In this document: in pieces, positions 11,901 through 23,900 of the stretch | Numbering within the stretch: the first letter of the stretch is position 1 | Layout: each line of letters opens with the position of its first letter | Source of the DNA: Eutreptiella sp. 'Long Island Sound 2002' | Taxonomy: Eukaryota > Euglenozoa > Euglenophyceae > Eutreptiales > Eutreptiaceae | DNA: 64,000 nucleotides | Reading direction: 5' to 3' | Assembly (NCBI GenBank): GCA_964036045.1 | Contig: OZ038385.1 | Coordinates: 35,814,101-35,878,100, forward strand | Position numbers and translations under genes: made by a program | Notes under the pieces: model-generated | What the model was told of the DNA's origin: nothing | Databases searched by the model: none | The model's input: the letters and a program-made list of their open reading frames with translations, nothing else

Positions 11901-14900
11901 ACACATGAAATGGCCCGTCCGTTCATACCACTCTCCCTCGTTGGTACTGTCTCTGTTCCCCTCCACGCAGCAGATATGCAATAGTCGGAGGCCAGCACCA
12001 TGAGGCTGCCCCATCCGATTGCGCACCGGCGCTTGTGGGGCACCAAAGCGATGGTTGAGAGGCATCGAGTCGAGAGGACTCATTGAATAGTGAAGAGCAA
12101 GTGCCGTTTGAAAAGTCCCTCGTCTTCTTTGCGCCGTCCCGCTGCGGCCTTGTGCATGCCCCAAGGCAGGGGCCCACCAACGGTTTTGAACAGGGTTCCA
12201 GACAGGGCCACAGGGAGAAGGTGGGAGGGACGGAGGTGGAGGGGCCGCCGTCAGATGTGGAACCGACCTGCGATTTGTAGAAATTCGTGGGTGCAAACTT
12301 GATAGTCTGCTCCTCGAAGCCGACCATGAGTCCGGACTCTTGTATGGCGATGGACAGTTGATCGTGCGCGAGGATGGGGCCATAGTCCCAGGCATTGACC
12401 GCGTTCTGGATCTGAAACGGCAGCAGGCACACAGGCCTCCCCTCGTTCCGGGAATACAAGCAGCTTCCCGTCACACATGCCACCCCATCGGATCACTGCA
12501 CACACCGCCCACTACCAACAGCCCGTGTGGTATGCAGCGGGGCAGGCCAGGGCAAGGCCCCCCGACTCAACTGCCGAGGCGTTGATTGCAGATTTAGGGA
12601 GGGACCGCCAGCCCAGCATTGCTCTGGGATCAGGCTACAGCTTAGTGACCCGGGGGGAGGGGGGGGGCAGGGATGCATTGGAGGGGGGGGGGGGGTACCC
12701 CCCCCCGCTCCAGGGCCCAGCCACTGTCCCCCTGACGGCAAGTCCCAGCTTCAATGGCATTTGTAACCGACAGTAGCCGCCCCCAACCGCTTTGGCAACC
12801 TCCTCCAACCGCCTGTCTAACCGCTCCTGGGGCCGCCTCCGAGGCCCCTTCCCTTCTGAAGCATCCCTGGGGTGGGGGGGGGGGCATTTTGGGGGTTTGG
12901 CAGGGCCACCCACCCACCCACCCATACCCCTACCCCGCACCCCAATGCTCTTCCATTCTGCACCCCAAAGCGAGGCATACCTGTGAAGACAAAAAATTCC
13001 CCTTGGCTGTGGTTCGGAGGAAGGACGCCATTCGGTTACAAATAGCCCTCTATCCCCAAAAGTGATTGCCTGATAGCCCAGAACTGGTGCCTGGTGCGCA
13101 TACCACCTCCGCCATCCCACTGTCTGACATACAACCGGTGAAACCGAGATGTCTTGATTAGACTTCTACGATTTGCCCGAATTCCGCCGGCCCCAAACCC
13201 CCCATTACCTCTGAGGCATTCATGCCACAGCCTTCTAGACCCAAGACCGAAAAAAAAAGCAGACCCCCACCCCAGGGCAGGGGAGGGGGGGGGCTGTTGG
13301 CTGAAGAAGCCACAATTTGGGTTTAACCCCCCCCCCCCCTCTACCCCCACACTCAGGGCGTCTTCTGAAGGGGGGGGGGGTTTACGACCCAAAAGTTTGT
13401 GCACCAAAAATGGCCTAACAAGATTTGTCCATTGGTAAGTTTCTCAGAGATCGTCACTTTGGTCTGGGGAGGAGGGGAGGGGGGGAGGGGTCCCCCCCCC
13501 CGCCGTTGGCTTTTAATTATTCTAAAGACGCACTGCCCACCCCCCATCCCTACCCCCCAAGCCCCCGAGGTACGGTCGACGAGCCACTGAGCTACGGCCT
13601 GTCTGGGGAGGCCGGAGCATGACGGCTACAGGTCCAGAACTGCACAGTTCCGCCAGGGATCTCACCCCCTTTCTCAACGGCGCAGTTCGTCCCCTGGCAA
13701 ACGGACACCCCCCCCCCACGTCCCTCCCTGACCGATTCGGTCGTGGCCAATCCTGACGACCCGATGGCAAAGCCGAGGATGGGGATGCCGGGGGGTTGGG
13801 TCAATAGGGCGAAGGGGGGGGGGGGTGCTCGGGGACGGGGACAGGGCCGTCCATGAGGAGGACCAAACGGGGGAAATCCCTGCGTCACACCGACAAAATA
13901 AAACGCTTCTGGTCATCCCTCAGCCGCTGTCGGTCACCGCCCGCCGGCGCGCGGTCCATAATCGCGGTCACGAAATGATGGAGCCTTGTGGACGGCCCTG
14001 GACGGGGAGGGCCCACAATCCTCCCCCACCGGCGTAGGACATAGCGCCCCCCCCCCCCCCCCCAAGCCCCCGATGTGGGATACGGATGCGTGTGCACGAC
14101 CGGTGCCGTTCAGCACAAAGCAGAAGTGCAAAGCAAGAGTCAAAGAGAAAAGCTCATCAGCAACATGATAGGCCCAGCCCCCCCCCCCCATTGACTCTTT
14201 CGGCCCAAATTTCAGCCACCACAAAGCGAGGGTGCAGGCCGTGGGCTGGTTCCCCTTGGGGACCAGGAAACAGGGGAGCAGACCTTTTGCTGCCCCCACC
14301 CCCCCCCCAACAGAAATGGGGCCGGACCGAAAGCAGGCCCAGCACCCCCCCCCCCAGCATGCCTTCGCACCCTCACTGCAGGCCGTCACATGGTGATCGA
14401 GGTCCCTGAGGGAGCGGACGCCGAGCGACGAGTATGATGGGATCTGGGACCCGCATGGTAACCCAGCAGGTGGTCCTCCTCTCCCACACAAGTGAACAGG
14501 TAGACCCATCCACCACCCTACCCCCCCCCCCCCCAGCCTGCGCCCCCGACGGGAGGGGTGCACGGAGTCGGCGCCCTCAGGGCCAAAAGAGTGGAGGCTG
14601 TGAAGGGCTCACCGCTTGACCGCTGTGGGTATCCCTTGAGCGGCCTGCCCAGGGAACCTCCAGGTGTGCACGTGCCCCTCCAACTTCATCACAGACGCCT
14701 AGGCCAGCACAGCCCCGTGCACTCTAGTGCAGTTGTGGGCGACCCCTGGAGGCCAGACAGCCACCAGCCGACCCCTGCCCCCCCCCCCCCCCCTTCCTCA
14801 AAGGAGAGGCCATTCGGGTGTGGTGCCCTCTGGGCCCCCTCGTCTACGCGGGCTGTAGCGCCGCAGCCAGTGCAGCCAGCACTGGCGGCACCCAGGGCAG

Positions 14901-17900
14901 GGAAGCACACTCTGCGCCCTGGTGCCCCTCCACCTGCCCGGGGTACGCCCTCGCAGCCCGCGAGGCAGCACCACCTGTGCCTAAGGCAATCAAGGAGTGC
15001 GGGTCTGACCCCAGTCGTGCCACGTACCACCGCCTTCCCGTGCCAATAGGCAGTCGTGGAGTGGTTGGGTAGTATGTCCTTGTGACGTGGAGGTTGCGAG
15101 CCCAGGCCCACATCTCCCCCGGCGGGCTCAGAGTCAGGCTCTCCAGCCTCCCTGTCGGGGCCTGGAGCACCAGGCACACACTTCCCCGTGCCATGTGCGC
15201 CACGGCCGAACAACAATGGAGCAAGCAGGTGTGCCACAGCCCCCCCCCCCCCCCCAGACACACAAGGGCACATACACACAGGCACGGCGGCATCTCCCGC
15301 CCGCGAGCGCCACCGCGGGGTCTGGGGGCGGTCAACAGTCCGGCAGGCCTTGTGACCGGACACCCGGGTACGGCCGCCCAGTCGGGTCCGGCAGGGAAGG
15401 CGGCGCGGACCGTGGGTAGGCGACCAGGCGAGGCCTTGACCCAACCCAACCCAACCCCCCCATTGACGAGTGACGAGCGACACATGAGGAGCCCGGGCCG
15501 AGCGAAGGAGGGGAGGGGGGGGGGTGAATTTTTTTTCATAGTCTTCATGCAGATTTGAATTCTCCATAAAAATCTGAGCATTTCGGGCACACACAATTTG
15601 GGTACAAAAAGCGTCCCCCCCCCGCCAAAAAATTGGACCCGTTCTTATGCCCATCCCTGTCCCCCACTCTCCCAATGGGGCTGCAGTACTCCGGGGGGGG
15701 CTCTGCCACATGATGATGGGCTATGCCCAGAGATGCATTGCAACGGGGGGAGGCACCCCCCTCCCCCCCTTCAAGGACGCCCAGCCTATGCCCAGCCACC
15801 GGCTCCCTGACGGCAAGTGCCAGCCTCACTCGCATTTGTAACCGACGGTAACCGCCCCCAACCGCTTTGGCAACCTCCTCCAACCGCCTGTCTAACCGCT
15901 TCTGGGCCGTCCTCTGAGGTCCCTTCCCTTCCAATGCACCCCTGGCCATGCCTCATGTCGGTGCAATGTCAACGTCTTCGAGGAGAAGTCTCCCAAAAGG
16001 AACGTGTGATGGAACTGTGTCAAAACGTCGGACTCCTGATTGCCCATGCGCAGCTCTTTCATGGTGTTGTAGATGGGCTCGTCCTCAGCGGACAGCCACA
16101 TGTCCCGGGGAGGCAAGTGGAGGCACACGAAGCAGAAGGACGTCTCCAGGAACTTCAGGGCCACCGCGCACGCGTCCCGCTGCTCTACGCCGTCGGCACC
16201 TGCAAAGGGCACCGGCCTTGGTCACTCCCGGCGGAGCAAGGGATTGCAGCGAAGGTCGCGCCGGACTACCGGGGAGCTACGCGCGGTGCGCACACAAAGT
16301 GCGCTCGCGACAGTCGCGGCCCTTTGCAGCCATCGGGAATCGTTCAATTTCGTGACTCTAACCACTCCGCTGCCGGACAGCCCCGCCACATTGCGACACG
16401 GCGCCAGGCAGTGCTTCATGCAAAGGAGTACCTGTCAGACTGGTCTCAATGTTGGTGATCTTGTGCGCCACCTGCCGCTTGGCCAGCACGCAGAGCGCCG
16501 TGTTGCGGAGGGCCACGGAGGCCACCAGGAAGAAGTCTGAGCCCAAGTAGGCTTGGAGGTAATTGGCCCATCCTTGTTTCTGACGGAGGAGTGCAGGCGA
16601 ACAATTCCGTGAGGCCGGCCACATCAGTTCGGTCGGTTCAGGTCAGGCGGACGCACGCACGCACGGACACGCGCACGCACGCACATGCGCGCGCGGGTGC
16701 AAGGGCACAAATGAGTGACGGGAATCGCGTCACGCACGATGTACGCGACGGCGTACGTAACACGCGCGCGCGTGGGCGTGCACGCGCGCGCACACGCGCA
16801 CACACACTTAACCGATGAAGGGGTGAGCCCCTCCACTGTGCGCTCGCCCTCTGTCGCGTGCATTGGGGGGCTCGCCATGGCAGTACTGACGGACGAGCCT
16901 CTGCTGTGGAATCATCGTCGTATCACTCGTAGACGGAGCCGTCAAATGAAAGAGCGACAGCAGGGCTTTGCCTGCGGGGGGGGGGGGGGCACTGATGTGA
17001 TGTCATCCGCGGTCGATACAATGGGCACACCCGTCAGGGCACGGGCCCCTACACGAAGGCGACCATCCCTCGCCGCACCTCCGCAGCGGTGCAGCATTTG
17101 ACTGAGCCCCAGTGGGGGCCCACCGCCTGAGCTCGGGGCTCGGGTCGATCCTGTTGACCCGCGCCGCTCTTACGTTTCCCGCCACGGCATTCAATGCCTT
17201 TCTCCTTCCACCCATGCACCCGCCCAAGGCCATCCCTGGCAGAGGTGGCGGAAAACGCTAGCCAGGGCTCTTCGCGTCAGACCTTCTTCCAGTACACCCG
17301 GAAAAGAAGACCTCCGCGAGGCCGTACAGCCTCACACGGCCGGCCAAGCAGGCCCTTCCAACGGCCAGCCACTCACAAGGAGGTCAGTCGACGGTTTCAT
17401 CGGTTAGCGGTGGCCCGCACCCTCTGGTTCGTCGTTGGTGGTGAGCAGCGCCTGCGACCCTCAAACGGCCCGCGACGGTTACGCGTGTGCACGGAGTCGG
17501 ATGGGGCGCCGGGACCTCATCGTCGGTTGCCCGGACACCTGAGCCGCCGGACCAGTAGGACTGGGCGCCACCCTTGGGCCCACTGAGTAGGACCCAGCCC
17601 CATCCTTCATGCAGTCCCTAAGAACCCCCCTGACCCCCCCCCCCCCCCTGCACCAAGCAAAGCCCTGTCTGGGACTCCTTCTGCCGCGTGGACTGGCCTC
17701 AGCGCGTAAATCACCGGCAATGGTTTGGTCATGTGCACGTGTTCACGATTGCGTGACGTTTGCGGCAAAACACGCTCGATACCCGCACCCAAAGAGGGCC
17801 TGCCAGACCCAGGCACGCACCTGTGCGTCCGGGTCAAAGGAAAGCGCTTGGGCGCCCACCACGTACACGTCGCAGCTTTGGCAGGTGATCCACTGCGCCA

Positions 17901-20900
17901 GGGCATCGGCGCCGGGCCAGCCCGCGGGCGGCTCGTCCTCAAAATTGACGGTCCCCATCCAAACCTCCACGTCCTCTGTGGCGGTACGGGAGGCGCAGAC
18001 CTGAGAACAGAGGCCAGGGACATCCAGACAACCGCGCGGGACCGGGCGCATTGCAACCCCTCGGCCGGGGCTCGGCAGGGCTACGGACGTGGCGAGTGTG
18101 TGGGGGGGTGCGGAAGTATGTGGAGGGCTGAGCGCCGGGGGACACGGGTTGATGCAGGAAAACGCGCAGACAACGCCGACGAGAGGGCGCGAGGTGAGCG
18201 GGCAGGTCAGGGCGGTCCTTAACGGGAAAAAAAAAGTGTTCCGGAACCAGTTTTCCCAAAAAGACCCGCGGGCACTCCATGTGCTCAACCATGGCTGGTG
18301 GCGGTTGGCGGTTGGCGGTTGGCGGCGGTTGGCGGTTGGCAGTTGGCAACTGGCGGTTGGTGGCGGTTGGTGGTGGTTGTCAGCGGTTGGTGGTTGGTGA
18401 TTGGTGGTTGGTGGCGGTTGGCAGTGGTTGGCAGTTGGCGGTTGGTCGCTGCTGGCGGTTGGCGGTGGTTGGTAGCGGTTGGTGGTTGGCGGCTGGTGGC
18501 GTTTGGCGGTTGATGGGAGTTGGCGGTTGGCGGTTGGTGGTCCCTTGGGGCGGTCCAAAAGGGCGGTCCTTAGCAAAAAAAAAAAAAAATCTGGTCCCTT
18601 AAGGACCGCCCTGGGGCAGGTGCAAAAACAAGGGGTGGGGCACGAAGGAAAAGTTGCATCTTCAATCTGTCCCTCGTAAACCCCCACGTGAAGTGCCACC
18701 TGCTGCTGACTGGACAGGAACAACAGGGTCCAGACCAAACCCAGTGAAACGAGACGGGACACAGCAGACCTCCACTTGCTTGAGATCGACATTGTCCCAC
18801 CAATCCAACCCGGTCTTGGTCTCCATTTGGATGACTGTCAAGGAATTCATTGTGTCCCGAGGACACAAATCAGGGCTCCAAATCTGGATGCCTGAACGCA
18901 GCACATGACGGACCCCATTGGCAGGTCATCGGCCTTCCACATCCCCAGGCCCAGGCAGCCGACCAGGGTCCCCTTATCCACATGGAGGGGGGAGCTGAGG
19001 GATTCACCCACCTCAGACCTTCGGAAAACCCAGGGACCCAAGAATGTCCCACCTCCACGGGGAGGGGCGGGGGGGGGGTTGGATGCCCACCCACCCACCC
19101 ATCGGGCCTCCTGACCACTGACCTGAAGGCAACAACTGCTGGCGCCTTCAGCGCCGACCCCAACCCCGCCCAAATGACCCACCGCCACGGGGGAAAGGGA
19201 GGAGGGGGTTGTCGGAGACCCCCCCAGCGCAGGAGTTCCAAAATACCCCCCCCGCCCGCCCACACCCCACACCCCACGCTCAGGGAAATCCGGGGCCGGT
19301 GACCTTGTCGTGGTGTGGGGGCCCAAGTGGCTCTGGCCATTGAGAACAGACCGGAAAAGAGGGTTCCGGCAGCCAGGGGGGGCTTTGGCTGCTTAGAATT
19401 GCCCAGCAGACGGCGCTCAGGGGGGGGGCTGATCGCCTTAAGTTGCCTGACGACCTGGCCCGACTGCCTGTGGGCCGCTGGGACCTGTGACACTGCCCAG
19501 CCGGATTCCTTATGCAGGGGCTGCCTGTTTTCTGATGTTGCTGCCAGCCCAACTGCCCCGTGGGCCGGTGAGGCCTGCGGTGCTGCCCAGTCGGGCTTCC
19601 GAGCGCAGGGGATGCCTGTACGTGCCTCCTCTCCTCCACCACCCCCTCCCCTCTTCTCTGTGCCCTGTTGCCCTGCGGCATAGTGCGTTGCCCCTAGTTG
19701 AGTTGCCCCAAGGTAGAGTAGCGTGGGGGAGCAGCCTGGGGTGCTGCAGAGCAAGAGAGGCACCCAGACAGGGTGCGTGTACATTAGTAGTCCCCCCCCC
19801 CTCATCCCTCCTAAATGCCAATCGGCACCCACGGGGCTGGGTGCTTCGAATGCCCTGACGTTCTATGGCAGTCCACGGGGGCCTTGGCTGCCCAAAGTTG
19901 CCCACCAGAAGCTGACGGGTCACGAGCTCTATCCCACAAGAGCCCTAATTCCGTGGGTCAGCCAAGCCCGAATTCAAGAAGCGCTGCTGGCAGGGATTGT
20001 GAGAGACTCGAACTTTTGGCCCGTGTCCCAGGGAGTTGCCCCACGAATTCTCGCACCATCCATCCATCCATCCATCCATCCATCCATCCATCCACCCCCC
20101 CACACTCCCAATGGGGTTAGGCCAAGCACTACGCAAAACCCTGCGGCCGGCGGTGGGTTTGCGGAACGGGCATCGCACGGTATGCCAATCGGACTCGCCT
20201 TTCAGGGGAATCCTCCGGCCTGACGTGGCATTGGGACCGAAAAGTTTGTGTACCAAAACTGGCCTCTCAAGACTTTCCCAATGGCAAATTCCGTTCTTTC
20301 CCACAATTGTCACTTTGGTCTTTGGCGTGGGGGGACCCTCGTCAGGTTGTTTGGGGCCCTGGCCAGCCCCAGCCAAGCATGTGCGGTCCCTCGGAAAAAT
20401 TTCTTGTGCTGCGGCATGCTGCGGCTGCACATGCTTGGCCCCCAGCCGACCCACACCCACACCCACATCAGAAAGATTTTCATGAGGCAAAAAGTGAAAT
20501 TTATCAAAGGGGTGGCAGGAAATTTGAGGCTGATTTTAGGAAATTTGAGGCTGATTTTAGGTGGACAAACTTTTTGGCCTCTGACCCTCAAGCAATAGCC
20601 TGACCCTCGTCCGATGGTTGTCGGCCGTCCTTATACGCCCTTGGGCGTAGGTTGAGGATGGGGTGCCGTGTGTGGCACATCGGCAACAGTGAGACGAGGC
20701 ACGTCACATGCAAGCGACTGGAACCGCGCGGGTTTCAACAGCGGCGCGGCAAACGTCACGCAATCGTGAACACGTGCACACGACCAAACCATTGCCGGTG
20801 ATTTACGCGCTGAGGCCAGTCCACGCGGCAGAAGGAGTCCCAGACAGGGCTTTGCTTGGTGCAGGGGGGGGGGGGGGGTCAGGGGGGTTCTTAGGGACTG

Positions 20901-23900
20901 CATGAAGGATGGGGCTGGGTCCGACCCAGTGGCCCCAAGGGTGGCGCCCAGTCCTACTGAGTGGACTGAGCTGCGCGTCTGGCCCCTGCTCCAAGCCACG
21001 GCCCAGGGGAGGGGTCGCCTGTACCCCCCCCCCCCCCTCCCCGAAGCAAAGTCCTGGTCTCAGAAACGGTCAGGAATCTGCCGTCGCGGCGTCGCATGGC
21101 CCTACGCGGGTCGGCGATCCTGCGCGCGAACGATTGCGCGGGCGTGTCTTGGCCGATGGACCGTTGCCCAATCCGGAGAAGAGAGATCTGCGCTGAGGCG
21201 TGCCCCGCCCCCGACGGCCACAGGGCCGTGGATGGTGCCGCCCACGCGGCCTGACGCTGAGGGTGGCCTTACGGGAAGTGAGGGCCGGCAGCGGGGGCGA
21301 CACGGCCCCAGCGCGGCATCGGGCGGCGGTGATTGCCGGTGATTCACGCGCTGAGGCCAGTCCACGCGGCAGAAGGATTCCCAGACAGGCAGACGGACGG
21401 CGGGGGACGCATACCGGGCCTGAGGATGGTGGCCATTTGGGAGAACCGCTCGCGCTCCAAAGTGCTGCGGAACTCGATCTCGTGGGAGTCCTCAAGGCTC
21501 TGGGCACGGGGCGAGGGCGTGTGACGCAGCCCCGTGGCACGGGGGCAGAGAGCGGGGGCCGTGGTACGGGCTCGGCTGCCGCGCCGGGGCTGTTGGGTGC
21601 GGGCCTTGTCATGAGGAGACGGCCCCGATCCCCCCACGACCCCGCACTTTGTCCCGAGCGTCAATGGGGATAGGGGGCGGCGGCAGGGGGCAGCGAGAGG
21701 GGGGGGGGGGCTACGTGGTGCTGCTTGGCGACAGGCAACACGGACCACAATGCTGGCCAGCAACACCGGCGTGCGCACCTACTCCGATCACCCGCTGGGC
21801 CGGACATTTACGGTGGTTTACGGTTGTGTCGTCGACAAAAAAAGAGGCGAGGCTGTTTTTGAGGGACGCCGCTTCCACTTTTGTTGTGCTCGAAAACAGA
21901 GAAAAAAAACACGAGCACCTTCCGGATCAAGTCGCCCGGGGGAGTGGCGCGGTGCTGGGCTGAGCTCCGAAAGAAACGGGCGGAAAGAAGCAACACCGAA
22001 CAGCGAACCCCTGCCCACTTCCCCCGCTCTTCCAAATGCGGTCGATCAACAGAAGCGCACACAACACATGGCACTCACCGCCAATCGTATTACACAACAA
22101 TCAACCGGCCGTCACGGCACACCCACCCCCTCGGGGTTTGGCTCTCCTAAACCGCCACAAAACCTCCCCCTGGGCTGTGGGCCGCGATCGTCGCACCGAA
22201 CCGGACCCAAGAGCCGTCCCGCCCCCTGCCCCCGCATGCCCCCAGCAACCCACTACCAGACCGGGGCACAAAATCCAAAACACCCATTTGCACCATTCGC
22301 CCTCCTCAACCGCCGACCCGCCCAACGCGCAAGAAAGTGCCCGCAGGGCATCGGGCAAACCTGGAAAACCAGTTTCAATCGGTTGGTAAGCTTCGGGTTC
22401 TTTTCCAAATGAGACAACTGATCCCCAGCGTAAATCTTCTTGACGCCCCCCTGCGGAAGGGTCCGGGACATCGAAATCGGCCGGCACAACACTGCCCCCA
22501 GGCGAACTGCTGGAACACCCGGCAGGGGGGGGCAGGTCCATGGCTGTCAGTCCGTGCAGGGGTGAGGGATGCCACCCTGGAGCGGTCGGTGCAGGGATGG
22601 GCTGTTCATCCTTTGGCGGTCACTGCAGGTGTCCATCACCCTCCAACCCCCTGCCTGCACGATGATGATGAGGGGAGGGGAGGGGAATTTGCCCAGGCGA
22701 TCTCCGGACGCCAGCGTAAAATCACACTTTCTCCCTCGCAGCGTCCCTTCCAGCTCGCACCGACGCTGGTGCTGAGGACAGCCGCGGATTCGTGCTTACT
22801 GGGGCTCGAACCGGGCCCCCCCCCCCCCGTGTGACAGTCCGTCGGGTTGTTGTTCCTTTACGGGGCTCTGGACGGTCACCCGTTCTTCCCTTCGCATGTT
22901 GCGTCGGGTCGCTGCGTTCTGTCGGCCGCTGCGGCCGGTGCTCTTGCTGGTGTCGTTTCCGCGTTCGCGGAGCCCAGTAGTTGGTGTGTTGGGGCTGTGC
23001 TGAATGTACGCCCTCCCCCCCCCCGCCTTGCACAAGCACGGCCGCAGTCCCAAGGGCCCAGGCAAAACAGCGCTTCGGCGCCCACTCCGTTGCTTGGACC
23101 AGCCGGTGCTGGCGAAAAGGGGGGGGGGGGGTTGGCACAAGGCCTTGGTGGTTGGCTCTGTTCGCCTGTGGCGGCGCCTATTGGCCTCTCGCCTTTGAAC
23201 CTTCTGCTATGACAAGCAGGCATCCGTACTACTGCGGGCATCCGCACTGCCTCGGGGGGGAATCCAGAATGCACTTTCTGCCCATGGCGTCCCCCCCTGA
23301 CGGCCTGATCAGTGCCCGGTATGTGGTCATCACGAAGACCCCCAGGCTGGGAGGTGCTCACCACAACCAGCAACGTGAAAAGGGGGGGGGGTACCGCTAG
23401 TTGAGGTGTCAAGCGTATGACGGGTGAAGTACGCGACATCTTCTCGCCGGATCCCGTGGCGTATCGGCAGAGGATCTGCGCACCCGCGCGGGGCATTCCG
23501 CGATGATGAGGGGGCCCCTGCTACGCCTGGCCATCGTTGCTTGTCGTGAGGGGGTCATGAATACCTGGGAATCGCAGCACCGGAAGACGCCTGCGGGCAC
23601 GTCCACCTCCCAATAGGCGCGGCGCTGCGCCAACCGGGAACTCGGGTCCTGTGGGACCACAGCGAACCTTCGGATCTGTGAAACACACCGTGGCACAGCG
23701 ATCGTGAGGGAAATCACAGAAACGCAGGCAACAAAGGGCCAAAGTATTGACTTCTAGTGACGGGGAGGGAATGAGAACCCCCGCTGTGGGATACGGATGC
23801 GTGTGCACGACCGGTACCGTCTGGCACAAAGCAGCAGTGCAAAGCAAGAGTCAAAGAGAAAAGCTCTTCAGTGACATGTCATAGGCGCCTTTCGCTGCAG

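Larger units (their letters stand above)
12412..15939. other. Gene 1 intron between exons 9 and 8 (3.5 kb) with dispersed repeats
   Basis: The intron contains two copies of one repeat (12745-12870 and 15825-15945), a G13-TA-C9 palindrome (12683-12706), many C or G runs of 8-17, and a repeat shared with 20235-20330 and 49877-49945 (at 13385-13470). The block 13850-14030 is shared loosely with 50440-50620, and 14820-15200 loosely with 25000-25400. No exon is required because exons 8 and 9 join in phase. Confidence 0.6.

Noticed and set aside
14359-14452. Minus-strand exon with QIPSYSSLGVRSL, first taken as the SWCDR motif of the phosphatase
   Set aside because: A far better match (SPSYSDRILSKSQPET) was found at 11378-11550, in the right order and phase.
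14689-15711. 340-codon minus-strand frame
   Set aside because: GC-rich intron and repeat DNA. Gene 1 exons 8 and 9 already join in phase across it.
18290-18540. Telomeric repeat
   Set aside because: Irregular GGTTGGC/GGTTGGT units with no exact short period, internal to a gene.
18893-19060. Minus-strand frame GMWKADDLPMGSVMCCV as an extra gene 1 exon
   Set aside because: It conflicts in frame with exon 5 and is not needed, since exons 4 and 5 join in phase 1.
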